Of a stretch of DNA of 64,000 nucleotides, positions 54,717 through 63,799 are shown piece by piece. The notes beneath the pieces were generated by a model that was not told the DNA's origin, did not search any database, and saw only the letters and a program-made list of their open reading frames with translations. The stretch covers positions 1,178,001 to 1,242,000 of the forward strand of contig NZ_JAIQDI010000002.1 of NCBI RefSeq assembly GCF_020034665.1, read 5' to 3'. This stretch comes from Niabella beijingensis (lineage in GTDB: Bacteria > Bacteroidota > Bacteroidia > Chitinophagales > Chitinophagaceae). Position numbers and translations under genes: made by a program. Numbering within the stretch: the first letter of the stretch is position 1; every line of letters begins with the position of its first letter.

Positions 54717-55084
54717 GATTATTGTTTTAGGTTTAAAAAATGACAGATCAGAGGCTTGTCGCGTTGGTGCAGGCATGAGGATAACGGACGGTTTCGCGGT
54801 ACACCATTCAAATCAGCATTGTATGGGAGTGGTCCGGACAAGCATCGGGCTGTTTTTACAAAATTCCGCAGATTGCTGAAGGATAGGGGTGGCAGATCCG
54901 TTTAAAAAGGGCGAAAATTTTGTTTTTTGTTTGCAGTGTGTATCGTTTCCTGGAAAAGGTGATTTATCAGGTACGGGCAGATAAAGCGGTTTAATGTATA
55001 AAGGAACGGCTATTTCCTGTCTTTATACAACAGCAACAGGCCGGACAGTGCTGCCGGCCTGTTGCTGTTGTACAGGTACCGTCT
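54717..55084. other. Gene-free stretch with nested inverted repeats
   Basis: No gene is seen between the M60 start and the GH43 stop. The right end holds two abutting hairpins: GTATAAAG/CTTTATAC (54996-55003 / 55021-55028) and a perfect 19-base stem at 55026-55072. The left part should contain the M60 promoter, but I could not pick out a clean -7 box. Confidence 0.5.
55026..55072. terminator. 19-bp perfect hairpin after GH43 gene
   Basis: Bases 55026-55044 are perfectly complementary to 55054-55072 with a 9-base loop. The stem is GC-rich at its top (GGCCGG/CCGGCC). It lies 13 bases past the minus-strand GH43 stop and shares three bases with a second, weaker hairpin at 54996-55028. No clear T-tract follows on either strand. 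Confidence 0.6.
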
Positions 55085-56161
55085 CTAAAAGGTTGGCGCC
55101 GTCTGGTTCGTGCCCTTTGTGGGGGTACAGATCAGCTGGTCGCTGCCATTGCGGAACAGGACGTCGATACAGATCGCACGATCGTTCCAGGCTTCGGTAT
55201 TGGTGGTTTTAATCCGGTAGATCAGCCAGCGCTCACCGGCATCATCCACCACGGTATTGGGGGCTCCCGGCCCGTAGATCCCCTTTGACGGATCCTGTGC
55301 TACCAGGGGATTATTGCCCGTAGCGGTACCTGCCACTGCTTTTGTAAAGGGCCCGGCAGGCGATGCAGCATAGGCATAGCCGATTGCATAACGGGGCAGC
55401 GCGCCGCCCGCTCCGTTATACAGCATATAGTAGCGGTGACTGGGTTGTGCATTGGGGGCATAGTACACCAGCGGGTGTTCGATATTGATCTTTTCCCAAT
55501 CCTGGGTGATGGTGAGCACCTGCTTGTCGGTACCTGCTACCGTATTCAGTCCATCAGCCGTCAGTTCCACACAACGAAGATCCGGCAGCGTACCAGTACC
55601 TACATTCCGGGCATAATACAGGTATACTTTTCCGTTTGCCGGGTCCTTAAAAACAGAAGGATCTATTACAGGAATATAGCCACCGGAGGCATCCGTCTTT
55701 ACCACCAGGCTGGCATTGGCATCCGTATAGGGTCCATCCGGTGTGGAGGAGGTTGCCACGCCGATCCGTTTGTTCTTTGCGCCCAGCACATGGGTATAAT
55801 ATAAATTATAGGTGCTGCCGCTTTTAAAGCTGCCAGCCGACCAGAAAGAACCGGTGGATTTGGTAAAGCCGGCTGCGGTTTTTAAGGTCCAGTTCACGAG
55901 GTCGGACGAGGAGTAGATCTTGTACTTGTTATCGTTGGGGTGCACCAGGTAGAACTTGCCGTCCGTTGCTTTAAATACCTGCGGGTCTTTGGGATCCTGC
56001 GAGGCGGGGATCACAGGGTTCTGGTATACGGAGGCCAGCGCCGCCAGCACCGGCCGGCCGTTTGCAGCCACAGCAGTAGTGAGTCGGGTATCGGCCACGT
56101 TCCGTTTGCATGCTGCCAGCAGCAGGATAAGGAGGAGTGCTCCCAGGGGTTTTGTTTTCAT
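55085..56161 (-). CDS. GH43 family glycosidase lipoprotein
   Basis: This 358-residue lipoprotein (lipobox Cys18 in LLAACKR) is a five-bladed GH43-type propeller. The three acidic catalytic residues fit Asp in KDPQVFKATDGKFYLVH, Asp in PVIDPSVFKDPANGKVYLYYA, and Glu in INIEHPLVYY. YGPGAPNTVVDDAGERWLIYR is typical of the last blade. GH43 enzymes mainly cut arabinosides, xylosides or beta-1,3-galactosides, and the exact target is not readable. It is a stand-alone gene; a strong hairpin follows its stop. Confidence 0.85.
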   Translation of the reverse strand: MKTKPLGALLLILLLAACKRNVADTRLTTAVAANGRPVLAALASVYQNPVIPASQDPKDPQVFKATDGKFYLVHPNDNKYKIYSSSDLVNWTLKTAAGFTKSTGSFWSAGSFKSGSTYNLYYTHVLGAKNKRIGVATSSTPDGPYTDANASLVVKTDASGGYIPVIDPSVFKDPANGKVYLYYARNVGTGTLPDLRCVELTADGLNTVAGTDKQVLTITQDWEKINIEHPLVYYAPNAQPSHRYYMLYNGAGGALPRYAIGYAYAASPAGPFTKAVAGTATGNNPLVAQDPSKGIYGPGAPNTVVDDAGERWLIYRIKTTNTEAWNDRAICIDVLFRNGSDQLICTPTKGTNQTAPTF

Positions 56162-56372
56162 TTTGTAGTTTTAAGTCGGTTTATATTGGTGTATCCTTCA
56201 GCTATCCTGCATCAACAAACAAGCCGGAAAGCCGGCTCCGGAGTAGCTGCCGGGCAGGTAACACAAAATTTACAGGAGTACTACAAAATTTACAGAACCA
56301 GGTGAAGCACGAATCATTGCCGGAGCGGAATGGCGGGCCTTCCGTCTTTGCCGGGATCCGCTCAGGGCGACC

Positions 56373-57758
56373 TTATTTTACAGCGATGATATGGCGGATC
56401 ATTTCGTGGATATCGCTCATTTGCTGATCGGTTAACCGAATATCCGGTCGCAGGTAATTGTCGGCCACCCTGCCTGAAGGTCGGATATGTTCTTTAACTC
56501 CAAAACGTACAAAGAGCTGCGTATGAGGAAGGGTGGTGTAAAACATTTCTCCAAAGCTGGTGGGATGGCCGTTAACCGGTGTCTGGCCGGCCAGCGTAGC
56601 AATATGATTGTCCCTTATCAGTGTGGCAAAATTCATGGCGCTGGAAAATGTGGCAGGGCCAATAACTATAACGGTTTTTCCGTTGTAGGGATAAGGGACA
56701 GGTTCAGGGCTGATCCGCTCCGATGCAAAGTGCAGTACCTTACCCACCGGTGCGGCGGCATAGGGTGCATTATCAAATCCCCAGGATCGCAGCAGGTTTA
56801 AATATTCGTCACTCCGTTTCCAGTTGGTCTGGTAGCTGAGGTAGGGCTTATGGTAAATAGAACTGATGAGGTAATCGCCCACAGCGGTGCTGCCACCTTC
56901 ATTGCGACTTACATCAATGATCAGTTGTGTGATGCCATCTGCTTTTACCTGCTTAAAAATACCGTCGATGACTGCCCGGATGGAATCTCGCGAATACCGG
57001 CCCTCCGCCTTTACATCAAAAGAGCAGGCATTGATATAGCCCGTATCTCCGTAGCGGGTATACGATAACCGCTCTGCACAGGCCGGTACTGCCTGCGTGG
57101 CAAAGAATGCCTCCCAGTCCTTTAAGAAAATGCCTGGTACAGTGATGATTTTTCCTGTTGTGGAAGTTATGTTGAATACAGTGGTCAGTGTTCCTGCAGC
57201 CCAGGGATACAGGTAGCCAAATTGGTGCAGGGCGGTTTCCGTCCGTTGGTCAGGATAGCCGATAGTAGCAAGGGCACATAGGGATACCAATTCGTCTACA
57301 GGCACACCGTTAATGCTGCGGATCTCCCATCCGCTGTAGCCGGCAGGTGCATTGCCCAGGCACCGGTCAATACAGTAGGTGTTGCCTTTCTTCTTTAGCA
57401 TAAAGGGCAGGTATACCGGCGCATTGCGGTAAGCGGAATCCAGCAACGCTGATTTAAGGTTCAGCTGCGCATGTTCATCAGAAAGCCGGGCCATTACCGG
57501 CCGTATCTTTTTTAAAAGAGCTGTGGCGGTAGCGGTATCTTCCAGTGAAGCGGCGATATTGTTAAACAGGCTATCGTATTGTGCGGGTGTCAACTCACTG
57601 TAAGGGTTTACATGCACGGTGGAAACAAGGTGCCGGAGGTAATTCAGGTCTTCTTTCAATTCAGCCGGAGAAAATAGGGCGCGGCTGGTTTGTGCCCGGA
57701 GGGTAATGCAGGTGAAACTAATAAGCGCGGTAACAAATAAATAAACAATTGATCTCAT
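56373..57758 (-). CDS. S41 family serine peptidase (C-terminal processing peptidase-like)
   Basis: This 461-residue exported protein (signal MRSIVYLFVTALISFTCITLRAQ) has an N-terminal helical part (LKEDLNYLRHLVSTVHVNPYSELTPAQYDSLF), a PDZ-like region (GWEIRSINGVPVDEL) and an S41 protease core with LIIDVSRNEGGSTAVGDYL and VIVIGPATFSSAMNFATLIRD, where the first Ser after TFS is the expected nucleophile. It resembles TSPc-type peptidases of unknown substrate common in Bacteroidota. It appears to be a single-gene unit. Confidence 0.85.
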   Translation of the reverse strand: MRSIVYLFVTALISFTCITLRAQTSRALFSPAELKEDLNYLRHLVSTVHVNPYSELTPAQYDSLFNNIAASLEDTATATALLKKIRPVMARLSDEHAQLNLKSALLDSAYRNAPVYLPFMLKKKGNTYCIDRCLGNAPAGYSGWEIRSINGVPVDELVSLCALATIGYPDQRTETALHQFGYLYPWAAGTLTTVFNITSTTGKIITVPGIFLKDWEAFFATQAVPACAERLSYTRYGDTGYINACSFDVKAEGRYSRDSIRAVIDGIFKQVKADGITQLIIDVSRNEGGSTAVGDYLISSIYHKPYLSYQTNWKRSDEYLNLLRSWGFDNAPYAAAPVGKVLHFASERISPEPVPYPYNGKTVIVIGPATFSSAMNFATLIRDNHIATLAGQTPVNGHPTSFGEMFYTTLPHTQLFVRFGVKEHIRPSGRVADNYLRPDIRLTDQQMSDIHEMIRHIIAVK

Positions 57759-57931
57759 ATACAGTTAAACGCAGAAAGATCAAAATGTTACACTTTGTCC
57801 GGCAACAGGACTAACCGGATCTGTTGTTCCGGTCACTATCGCATATGCGTCAGGTTAATTGCTGCTATTAGCAGCTGCAACGTAGCGTTGATCTTTGAAG
57901 CAAAACACAAAGCCGATATGCCGGGAAACCA

Positions 57932-60001
57932 CTAGGGGTCCAGCGGATCGGAAGCGTCCGTTTGCAGGCATTCTTTGTTGGGATAATAAGAGGTCTGTTC
58001 CGTGTTAATGTTCTTCATATTACTGTAGGGAAGATAACCCAAATCCCGGAGGGAGGTTCGGGTCATATTGCCGCGTATATACTGGGTCTGACTGGCATCG
58101 GTGGCGATCAGTACGGGTTTGCCGGCGGGTATTTTAAACCGGTAGATCATCCGGTTGGTATTGCGGATATTGGTGGTGGTATGCCGGGCATGGGGTTCAA
58201 TAAACACGGCATGTTCCGGTATGCCCATAACTCCTGTAAGATAACGTTTCATCTCTACCGCCTCATTGTAGGGTGTTAAAAAGGGATGCACATTGCCGCC
58301 CGATACCACGATGAACGGCGCCATTCCTTTTTTATACAATTCTGCAGCGGCACGGCAGCGCCGGGCACCACCGGAATCCAGTGTTACCGCCGGGTCTTCC
58401 GGGCCAAGCCCTGGTACCAGTATCAGGCTGTAAGCATAGCGGTTCCAGTTGGTTTTTTTCAGCTGCCTTACCGGAGTGGTATTAAGACCTGCCTCCAGCG
58501 GTTCATAACGGGCGGCTTCATAGCGCCCGTTCAGCTCCAGTATGCGGATGGCGGCATGGAAAGCCGTAGCCGGCATTGCCACATGGCCTGCAGCCTGTTG
58601 CAGGTAATCTTTTATTGTTTTGGGATATGCTTTATCTTTTTCGTTAAAGCGGATGGAATCAATTTTAGGATACCGGGGCGCCGCGCCGCTTATATAGACA
58701 CTGAAAACATTGTTGATATAACCGGCTTCGGTTTCCCATACCTTGCGCAGGTAGGCGGTATCCTTCAGCTGGTTGAACCGATAATAGGTTTCTTTCTTTT
58801 TTAGTCCGGCAACCAGGGTTTGCAGCCGGGTATTGCCGGCATGTTCGCTAACCCAGGCATCGCCGGTCCTCCGGATCAGCTCCGGCGATAGCCGGAGGGC
58901 CGTGGCATAGCAGGTTCTGTCTGTACAGGTTTGAATGTCCTGCTGCAATTGTGCGGCATATTCCCCCGCAACTGCTTGCATGGCCTTTTCAAATACCGGG
59001 GTTGTTTGCAGATCGGTCAGTTGTGCTGTCAGCGGAAAATTTTTTTCTCCGAGCGTAGTACCGAGCGCGGGCCCGGTACCAAATGCTGCGGCATAAAGTG
59101 ACTGGTAGCAGGACCTGTAGTCGGCCAGATTGGAAGCATGACTTTCATATAAAAAAGGCCCGTCGTAATGTACCTGGTCCAGTGCCTGAAGGATCGCCAC
59201 CCAATTGTTTTCGCCTTTACCGTTGCAGGGAAAATAATGGTTTTCTTCACGGCCGGTACCATCGGCAACATGCAGTGTTTTTAAACGGCTGCCCATAGCC
59301 AGGATCAGCTTTTCCGGGTACTTGATATGATTCAGATCGATAGCGGAATAGACATCGCGGGGCAGCAGGTTCATTACTTCGACGGCCTCTTCTACCGTGC
59401 GTAACAGTGGCCGCTCGCGCACCGGCCCGTGCTGCAGTTCCGGCCCCAGCATGTTTTCGATCACCATAGTGGCGCCCTGTTGTTTTACCATCGGGTTCAA
59501 TTCCTGCACCGACCGTACCAGTTGCTTTTTACGCAGCGGCCGCTCATTGCGGTTCAGGTACCAGCTGGGATGAAAAAGAATGAGCTGCGGGTCCAGGACG
59601 GCTACATATTTTAATAGGCGTGCATGCATGGCTACTACAGCGTTGCGTTCGTTCTCATCACCCAGCGACAGGTCGATGTTTTTCCCAAACGGCATGTGTA
59701 CCGACCAGATCTGTATACCGGCTTCATCCGCCGCTTTTTTTGCCTGCTGCGCAATGGCCAAAAAGGCGTCATCCTGTTTTAAAAAATTACGGGCGGTGTC
59801 TACGATACCACCCATGCCGATCTCAATACAATCGATACCGGCTGCTTTTGCGGCCTTCATGCCGGCGGGGGTCACCTTATCCATACCGATATTAAAACCG
59901 AGCCGCAGCGGTTTGGGGAAGCCGGTCTGAGCCGCAGCCATTTTATACAATAACAACAGGAGGAAGAAAAGTCCTTTTCGAAAAACGATCATTGGTTTCA
60001 T
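57932..60001 (-). CDS. Exported fusion: sugar isomerase/epimerase-like TIM barrel plus DUF218 (YdcF/SanA) domain
   Basis: This 689-residue protein has a signal peptide (GLFFLLLLLYKMAAAQ). Residues ~30-305 are an AP-endonuclease-2/xylose isomerase-like TIM barrel with metal-site-like blocks (DCIEIGMGG, WSVHMPFG, LILFHPSWY, VIENMLG, AIDLNHIKYP, LKTLHVADGTG, PFLYESH). A helical linker (~310-500) follows. Residues ~520-665 are a DUF218/YdcF domain (SLILVPGLGPEDP, SGGARRCRAAAELYKKG, PFIVVSGGNVHP, EAVEMKRYL, EPHARHTTTNIRNT). DUF218 proteins such as SanA and ElyC relate to envelope integrity. I know of no described protein with this pairing. The frame is uninterrupted across the join. Confidence 0.8.
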   Translation of the reverse strand: MKPMIVFRKGLFFLLLLLYKMAAAQTGFPKPLRLGFNIGMDKVTPAGMKAAKAAGIDCIEIGMGGIVDTARNFLKQDDAFLAIAQQAKKAADEAGIQIWSVHMPFGKNIDLSLGDENERNAVVAMHARLLKYVAVLDPQLILFHPSWYLNRNERPLRKKQLVRSVQELNPMVKQQGATMVIENMLGPELQHGPVRERPLLRTVEEAVEVMNLLPRDVYSAIDLNHIKYPEKLILAMGSRLKTLHVADGTGREENHYFPCNGKGENNWVAILQALDQVHYDGPFLYESHASNLADYRSCYQSLYAAAFGTGPALGTTLGEKNFPLTAQLTDLQTTPVFEKAMQAVAGEYAAQLQQDIQTCTDRTCYATALRLSPELIRRTGDAWVSEHAGNTRLQTLVAGLKKKETYYRFNQLKDTAYLRKVWETEAGYINNVFSVYISGAAPRYPKIDSIRFNEKDKAYPKTIKDYLQQAAGHVAMPATAFHAAIRILELNGRYEAARYEPLEAGLNTTPVRQLKKTNWNRYAYSLILVPGLGPEDPAVTLDSGGARRCRAAAELYKKGMAPFIVVSGGNVHPFLTPYNEAVEMKRYLTGVMGIPEHAVFIEPHARHTTTNIRNTNRMIYRFKIPAGKPVLIATDASQTQYIRGNMTRTSLRDLGYLPYSNMKNINTEQTSYYPNKECLQTDASDPLDP

Positions 60002-60268
60002 GAATTGAATGATAACAGGGATAGAGGGCTAAAATAGGACATTCGAATCAGAAAACCGTCTTGTAAAGCCCATTGGTTACAGTAAAATAAAAATAGCGGG
60101 TTCGATCCCCAAAACTTATGCGAAGTAACAACCGGATGGTTGAAATTGTAGCCGGTACCATATTGTCTTTTTGTAATTTTTGTAAGATCACAGGACCTTA
60201 AATAAGCGAATGGGACCAATAACCCGGCTGATCCTGTTTGGCAACTGCGGAAACACAAAAATAAGCCC

Positions 60269-60276
60269 TACTTTTG
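60269..60276 (+). promoter_or_regulatory. -7 element upstream of LytTR regulator gene
   Basis: TACTTTTG matches TAnnTTTG and lies 19 bases before the start codon at 60296. A TTTG at 60237-60240 is 28 bases upstream, a little far for the usual spacing. Confidence 0.4.
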
Positions 60277-60295
60277 GAGTGCTTCAAAAGAATAT

Positions 60296-60991
60296 ATGAA
60301 CTGTTTGATCGTTGATGATAACAAAATAGCGCGGACCACCTTAAAACAGCTGGCGGCGCAGGTGAGTGACCTGAAAGTGGTAGCAGAGGCATCCGGTGCG
60401 CTGGAAGCCAGTAATATACTCCGGGATAAACAGGTGGATCTGTTGTTACTGGATATTGAAATGGAGGAAATGACCGGATTGGAACTGACACGCCACCTTG
60501 GTGAAAACCGGCCGGTGATCATTTTTATTTCTGCCAAAAAGGACTATGCCATTGAAGCATTTGAACTGAATGTGGCCGATTATCTTACCAAGCCGGTACA
60601 ACCGGCACGCTTTATCCAGGCGATCGACCGGGCAAGGGAGATCATTGCAAGCAACCGGGAACAGGTAAGTGTACAAATCGATGCCTTTCTTTTTATCCGG
60701 GATGCCAATGTTGTAAAGCGCCTGGGGTTTGATGAGATCTTATATGCCGAAGCGATGGGCGATTATGTAAAGCTGCATACGGCTAAAAAGTTCTATGCTG
60801 TTCATAGTCCGTTAAAGGCCGTGGAGGAGCGGTTACCGCCTCAGCAATTTATCCGGGTACACCGTTCTTATATTGCAGCAGTGGATAAGATCGACAGCGT
60901 GGAACAGGGCGCGCTGATCATCGGGGGCCGGCCCGTGCCTGTTGCCGATGCGTACAGAAGCGCATTGAACAAACGGCTGAATGTGCTGTAA
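60296..60991 (+). CDS. LytTR family response regulator (no adjacent cognate kinase)
   Basis: This 231-residue protein has a receiver domain with phospho-Asp at about residue 53 (LLLLDIEMEEMTG), Lys in YLTKPVQPARFIQAI, and a LytTR domain (ILYAEAMGDYVKLHTAKKFYAVHSPLKAVEERL, FIRVHRSYIAAVDKID). Unlike the two other pairs in the window it has no LytS-type kinase directly beside it. The nearest kinase is the hybrid at 61465, with a small gene between. A -7 box lies 19 bases upstream. Confidence 0.92.
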   Translation: MNCLIVDDNKIARTTLKQLAAQVSDLKVVAEASGALEASNILRDKQVDLLLLDIEMEEMTGLELTRHLGENRPVIIFISAKKDYAIEAFELNVADYLTKPVQPARFIQAIDRAREIIASNREQVSVQIDAFLFIRDANVVKRLGFDEILYAEAMGDYVKLHTAKKFYAVHSPLKAVEERLPPQQFIRVHRSYIAAVDKIDSVEQGALIIGGRPVPVADAYRSALNKRLNVL

Positions 60992-60993
60992 GG

Positions 60994-61143
60994 ATGGCCA
61001 TGAGCCATCGGCCGTCAGCTATGGGATAGCATCCATTGGTAGTTGAACTCAACTCTCAATTCTCAAATCTCCTCCCATCATCAGTTTAAGCCAGATGCCC
61101 CATCGCCAACAATAGAACACCAATAGCTGACAGCTAACAGCTC
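60994..61143. repeat. Intergenic stretch of short repeated syllables
   Basis: This segment is built from short overlapping words: GCCATGAGCCATCGGCCGTCAGCT, then AACTCAACTCTCAATTCTCAAATCTC, then TAGCTGACAGCTAACAGCT. The first and last share GTCAGCT/AGCTGAC, which are reverse complements and would fold together, closing over the middle part. No coding is visible. It looks like a non-coding intergenic repeat element rather than a gene. Confidence 0.4.
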
Positions 61144-61179
61144 CCCATTCCAACGATCCTTTTTGCCCGTTCAGCGATT

Positions 61180-61214
61180 TTTGCCGCCGGCCGTTTTTCC
61201 CGCTTGTAATTTTG
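61180..61214 (+). promoter_or_regulatory. Candidate promoter for small protein and hybrid kinase
   Basis: TTTG at 61180-61183 and TAATTTTG at 61207-61214 are separated by 23 bases, within the upper range for this phylum. It would give a very short leader before the GTG at 61233 and a longer one before the ATG at 61257. Confidence 0.4.
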
Positions 61215-61232
61215 AGAGGTAAAACCAGTATC

Positions 61233-61430
61233 GTGAACACCCGGAAAATCATATATATGACGGTTTCGGCATTGTTGCTGATCGGATTTGTATACGGCCT
61301 TCTTTATGAACTATACGTATTCCGGAACTGGCTGGTGATCCTCCTTTTCTTAGCCCTCATTGCTGCAGACCTGGTTGTTTTTATAAAATTGTTCTGGACC
61401 ATTACCACTAATCACCGCGACGATGCCTGA
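61233..61430 (+). CDS. Small two-helix membrane protein
   Basis: The 65-residue product (start MNTRKIIYM if GTG at 61233 is used, or MTVSALLL from the ATG at 61257) has two hydrophobic stretches: TVSALLLIGFVYGLLYELY and WLVILLFLALIAADLVVFIKLFW. It is a short hydrophobic protein of unknown function, 34 bases ahead of the hybrid kinase gene on the same strand. It may be an accessory or regulatory small membrane protein, which is only a guess from position. Confidence 0.5.
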   Translation: MNTRKIIYMTVSALLLIGFVYGLLYELYVFRNWLVILLFLALIAADLVVFIKLFWTITTNHRDDA

Positions 61431-61464
61431 TAATTAGACTATATTTGGCGGGAATTGCCCGGTT

Positions 61465-63666
61465 ATGAAATCTTCTTTTCGGTACATACTTGTAGTTACA
61501 TTTATAGCGGCAGTCATTGTCATCGTCTTCCTGCAGTTTAATTCCAGTCAAAGTATCAACCAGCTGATCAACGGGAACGAAGACCTGATGAATGTGCTGA
61601 AGCTGAAAATGGAATTGCAGCAGGTTCAGGAGAACGTAACCCAGCTGGAAACGGAAACAAAAAGTATTGTGATCCGCGGGCAGGACCTGCGGGACGGCCG
61701 TTTTGAGCACCAGGTAAAAAAAGTGAACCAGTCTTTTGGTACGCTGGACTCTTTTGAGACCGATCCGGTGATCGGAGCAGGGATTTTACAGCTGAAGCAA
61801 CAGGTGAACAAAAAGATCGACCTGAATAAAGAAGTGCTCCGCACTTTTGCCGGTGACGGAAAAGATGCGGCAGAAACGCTGATCAATGACCAGGAAGAAG
61901 CCCTGCTTTCAGATTCCATCCGCAACCTGTCACACCGCATCGACCGGCAATATCAGGTAAGTGTCATACAATTGATCCGGAATGCTGATCAGAACGGGCG
62001 GAATGCAAAAACATTCGGTACCATCCTTGCCGTGATAGCTGCTGTTGCATCGCTGCTGGCCTTTGGATATATCTCCTACAAAATGGGCGAGCAGCAGCGG
62101 CTGATCCACCAGCTGAATGTTTCTGAACAACGCGCCCGCCGGTCGGCTGAGGCCAAAGAGAATTTCCTGGCCAATATGAGTCATGAGATACGCACTCCGT
62201 TGAATGCCATTTTAGGGTTCACCGGATTATTACAAAGAAAACAAACGGCGGACGCAGAAGCCGAAAGGTATACCGGACTGATCCATAAAGCCGGGGAAAA
62301 CCTCCTGCAGATCGTCAATAACATTCTTGATATTTCAAAGATCGAAGCGGGGATGATGCCGGTGGAAAAAGCTGCTTTTAACATCCGCGAAACGGTTGCT
62401 ACCATTGAGCATCTCTACCGGCCGCGCAGTGACGAAAAAGGATTAACCCTGTCAGTGCAAGTAGGGGAGGCGGTTCCGGAATTCATTGAAGGGGATGAGG
62501 TGCGGCTGACCCAGATCCTGGTGAATTTAATCAGCAATGCGATCAAGTTTACGGAAAGAGGGGGTATAACCGTGACGGCAGATGTGAAACAGGCCGCCGG
62601 AAATAAATTGTTGCTGGCCTTTATGGTGTCGGATACCGGTATGGGTATGGATGCATCGGAGCGCGCAGCGGTATTTGCCCGTTTCCGCCAGGGAGATGAC
62701 AGTATTATCCGCAGGTATGGTGGAAGCGGGCTGGGCCTGACGATCGTAAAGGACCTGGTACAGCTGCTCCAGGGAAGTATCGAACTGACCAGTGAAAAAG
62801 GGACCGGCACTGTTTTTACCATATTGCTGCCTTTCGGACTGGCAGATGGAACAAACAGCACAGCCGGCAATACCCCGGTTAACACATCCGAATCGGAATG
62901 GATGCATAAAAGACTGCTGGTGGTTGAGGATAATGAGATGAACCGGCTGTTACTGGCGCAATTGCTGAAAGGATGGCAACTCCCTTTTGACCTGGCGCCG
63001 GATGGAAGGGAGGCGATCCGGCTGCTGAGAGAACGGCATTATGACCTGGTGTTAATGGATATCCAGATGCCGGAAATGGACGGCTATACCACCACAGCAG
63101 TTATCCGGAATGAGCTGAAGAACCCGGTACCAGTTGTGGCCATGACCGCAGATGCACTGACCAGCCAGAAAGAAAAATGCCTACAGGCCGGAATGAATGA
63201 CTATCTCTCAAAACCGCTCGATGAGGCGGTATTACACCGGCTGCTGGTACAGCTGCTGCAATCGCCCCATGGGGCAACAGCCGCAGCACACGCACCTGTT
63301 ACCACGCCGCAGGACAACGAACTGCGGTATTTACGGCTGGATTACCTGCACGCCGTAAGCAGGGGCAATAAGGAATATGAAAAAGAGATCATGGAGCAGT
63401 TTTGCGAAATAGTACCCGAAGAGCTGGAACGGATACAAACAGCCTGGGAACAGGGAGACACAGACCGTGTACGGAAAACGGCTCACAGCATGCAGACAAC
63501 CCTGGCGGCTTTAGGCCTTACCGCCGACACGGAAGAACTGCTTTCTGCACTGGAAAAAACAGAGCCTGCGGATCCCTCATTTGAACAGGTATACCGGCAG
63601 TTGTACGGGATATGTCAGCACGCACTTGAGGAAGCCGCCGTCTATTATACAAAACATTATAGCTGA
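61465..63666 (+). CDS. Hybrid sensor histidine kinase with receiver and Hpt domains
   Basis: This 733-residue protein has, in order, a membrane helix, a CHASE3-like extracytoplasmic helical sensor (~25-180), a second helix (TILAVIAAVASLLAFGYISY), a HisKA domain with phospho-His at ~240 (MSHEIRTPLNAIL), an HATPase (LVNLISNAIKFTERGG, GGSGLGLTIVKDLVQLLQG), a receiver domain with phospho-Asp at ~532 (LVLMDIQMPEMDG), and a C-terminal Hpt domain with His at ~674 (RKTAHSMQTTL). It can run a full phosphorelay in one chain. A partner output protein would be a separate response regulator, perhaps the LytTR protein at 60296. Confidence 0.93.
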   Translation: MKSSFRYILVVTFIAAVIVIVFLQFNSSQSINQLINGNEDLMNVLKLKMELQQVQENVTQLETETKSIVIRGQDLRDGRFEHQVKKVNQSFGTLDSFETDPVIGAGILQLKQQVNKKIDLNKEVLRTFAGDGKDAAETLINDQEEALLSDSIRNLSHRIDRQYQVSVIQLIRNADQNGRNAKTFGTILAVIAAVASLLAFGYISYKMGEQQRLIHQLNVSEQRARRSAEAKENFLANMSHEIRTPLNAILGFTGLLQRKQTADAEAERYTGLIHKAGENLLQIVNNILDISKIEAGMMPVEKAAFNIRETVATIEHLYRPRSDEKGLTLSVQVGEAVPEFIEGDEVRLTQILVNLISNAIKFTERGGITVTADVKQAAGNKLLLAFMVSDTGMGMDASERAAVFARFRQGDDSIIRRYGGSGLGLTIVKDLVQLLQGSIELTSEKGTGTVFTILLPFGLADGTNSTAGNTPVNTSESEWMHKRLLVVEDNEMNRLLLAQLLKGWQLPFDLAPDGREAIRLLRERHYDLVLMDIQMPEMDGYTTTAVIRNELKNPVPVVAMTADALTSQKEKCLQAGMNDYLSKPLDEAVLHRLLVQLLQSPHGATAAAHAPVTTPQDNELRYLRLDYLHAVSRGNKEYEKEIMEQFCEIVPEELERIQTAWEQGDTDRVRKTAHSMQTTLAALGLTADTEELLSALEKTEPADPSFEQVYRQLYGICQHALEEAAVYYTKHYS

Positions 63667-63799
63667 CCGGCTTCAGGAGCCTGATCTTTTTGCCGCTCTC
63701 TTTTTTGATTTCAACGACAGTTTTTGCCTTTTCGTCTACAGCCCGTATTCCTGTTGCGGCAGCGGTTTTATCTTTAAGCCGTAAATAAAAATAATAAAA

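Noticed and set aside
60050..60130. GGTTCGATCC at about 60099-60108, which resembles the T-loop of a tRNA
   Set aside because: Only three base pairs can form in the supposed T-stem, and no acceptor, D or anticodon arms can be folded around it.
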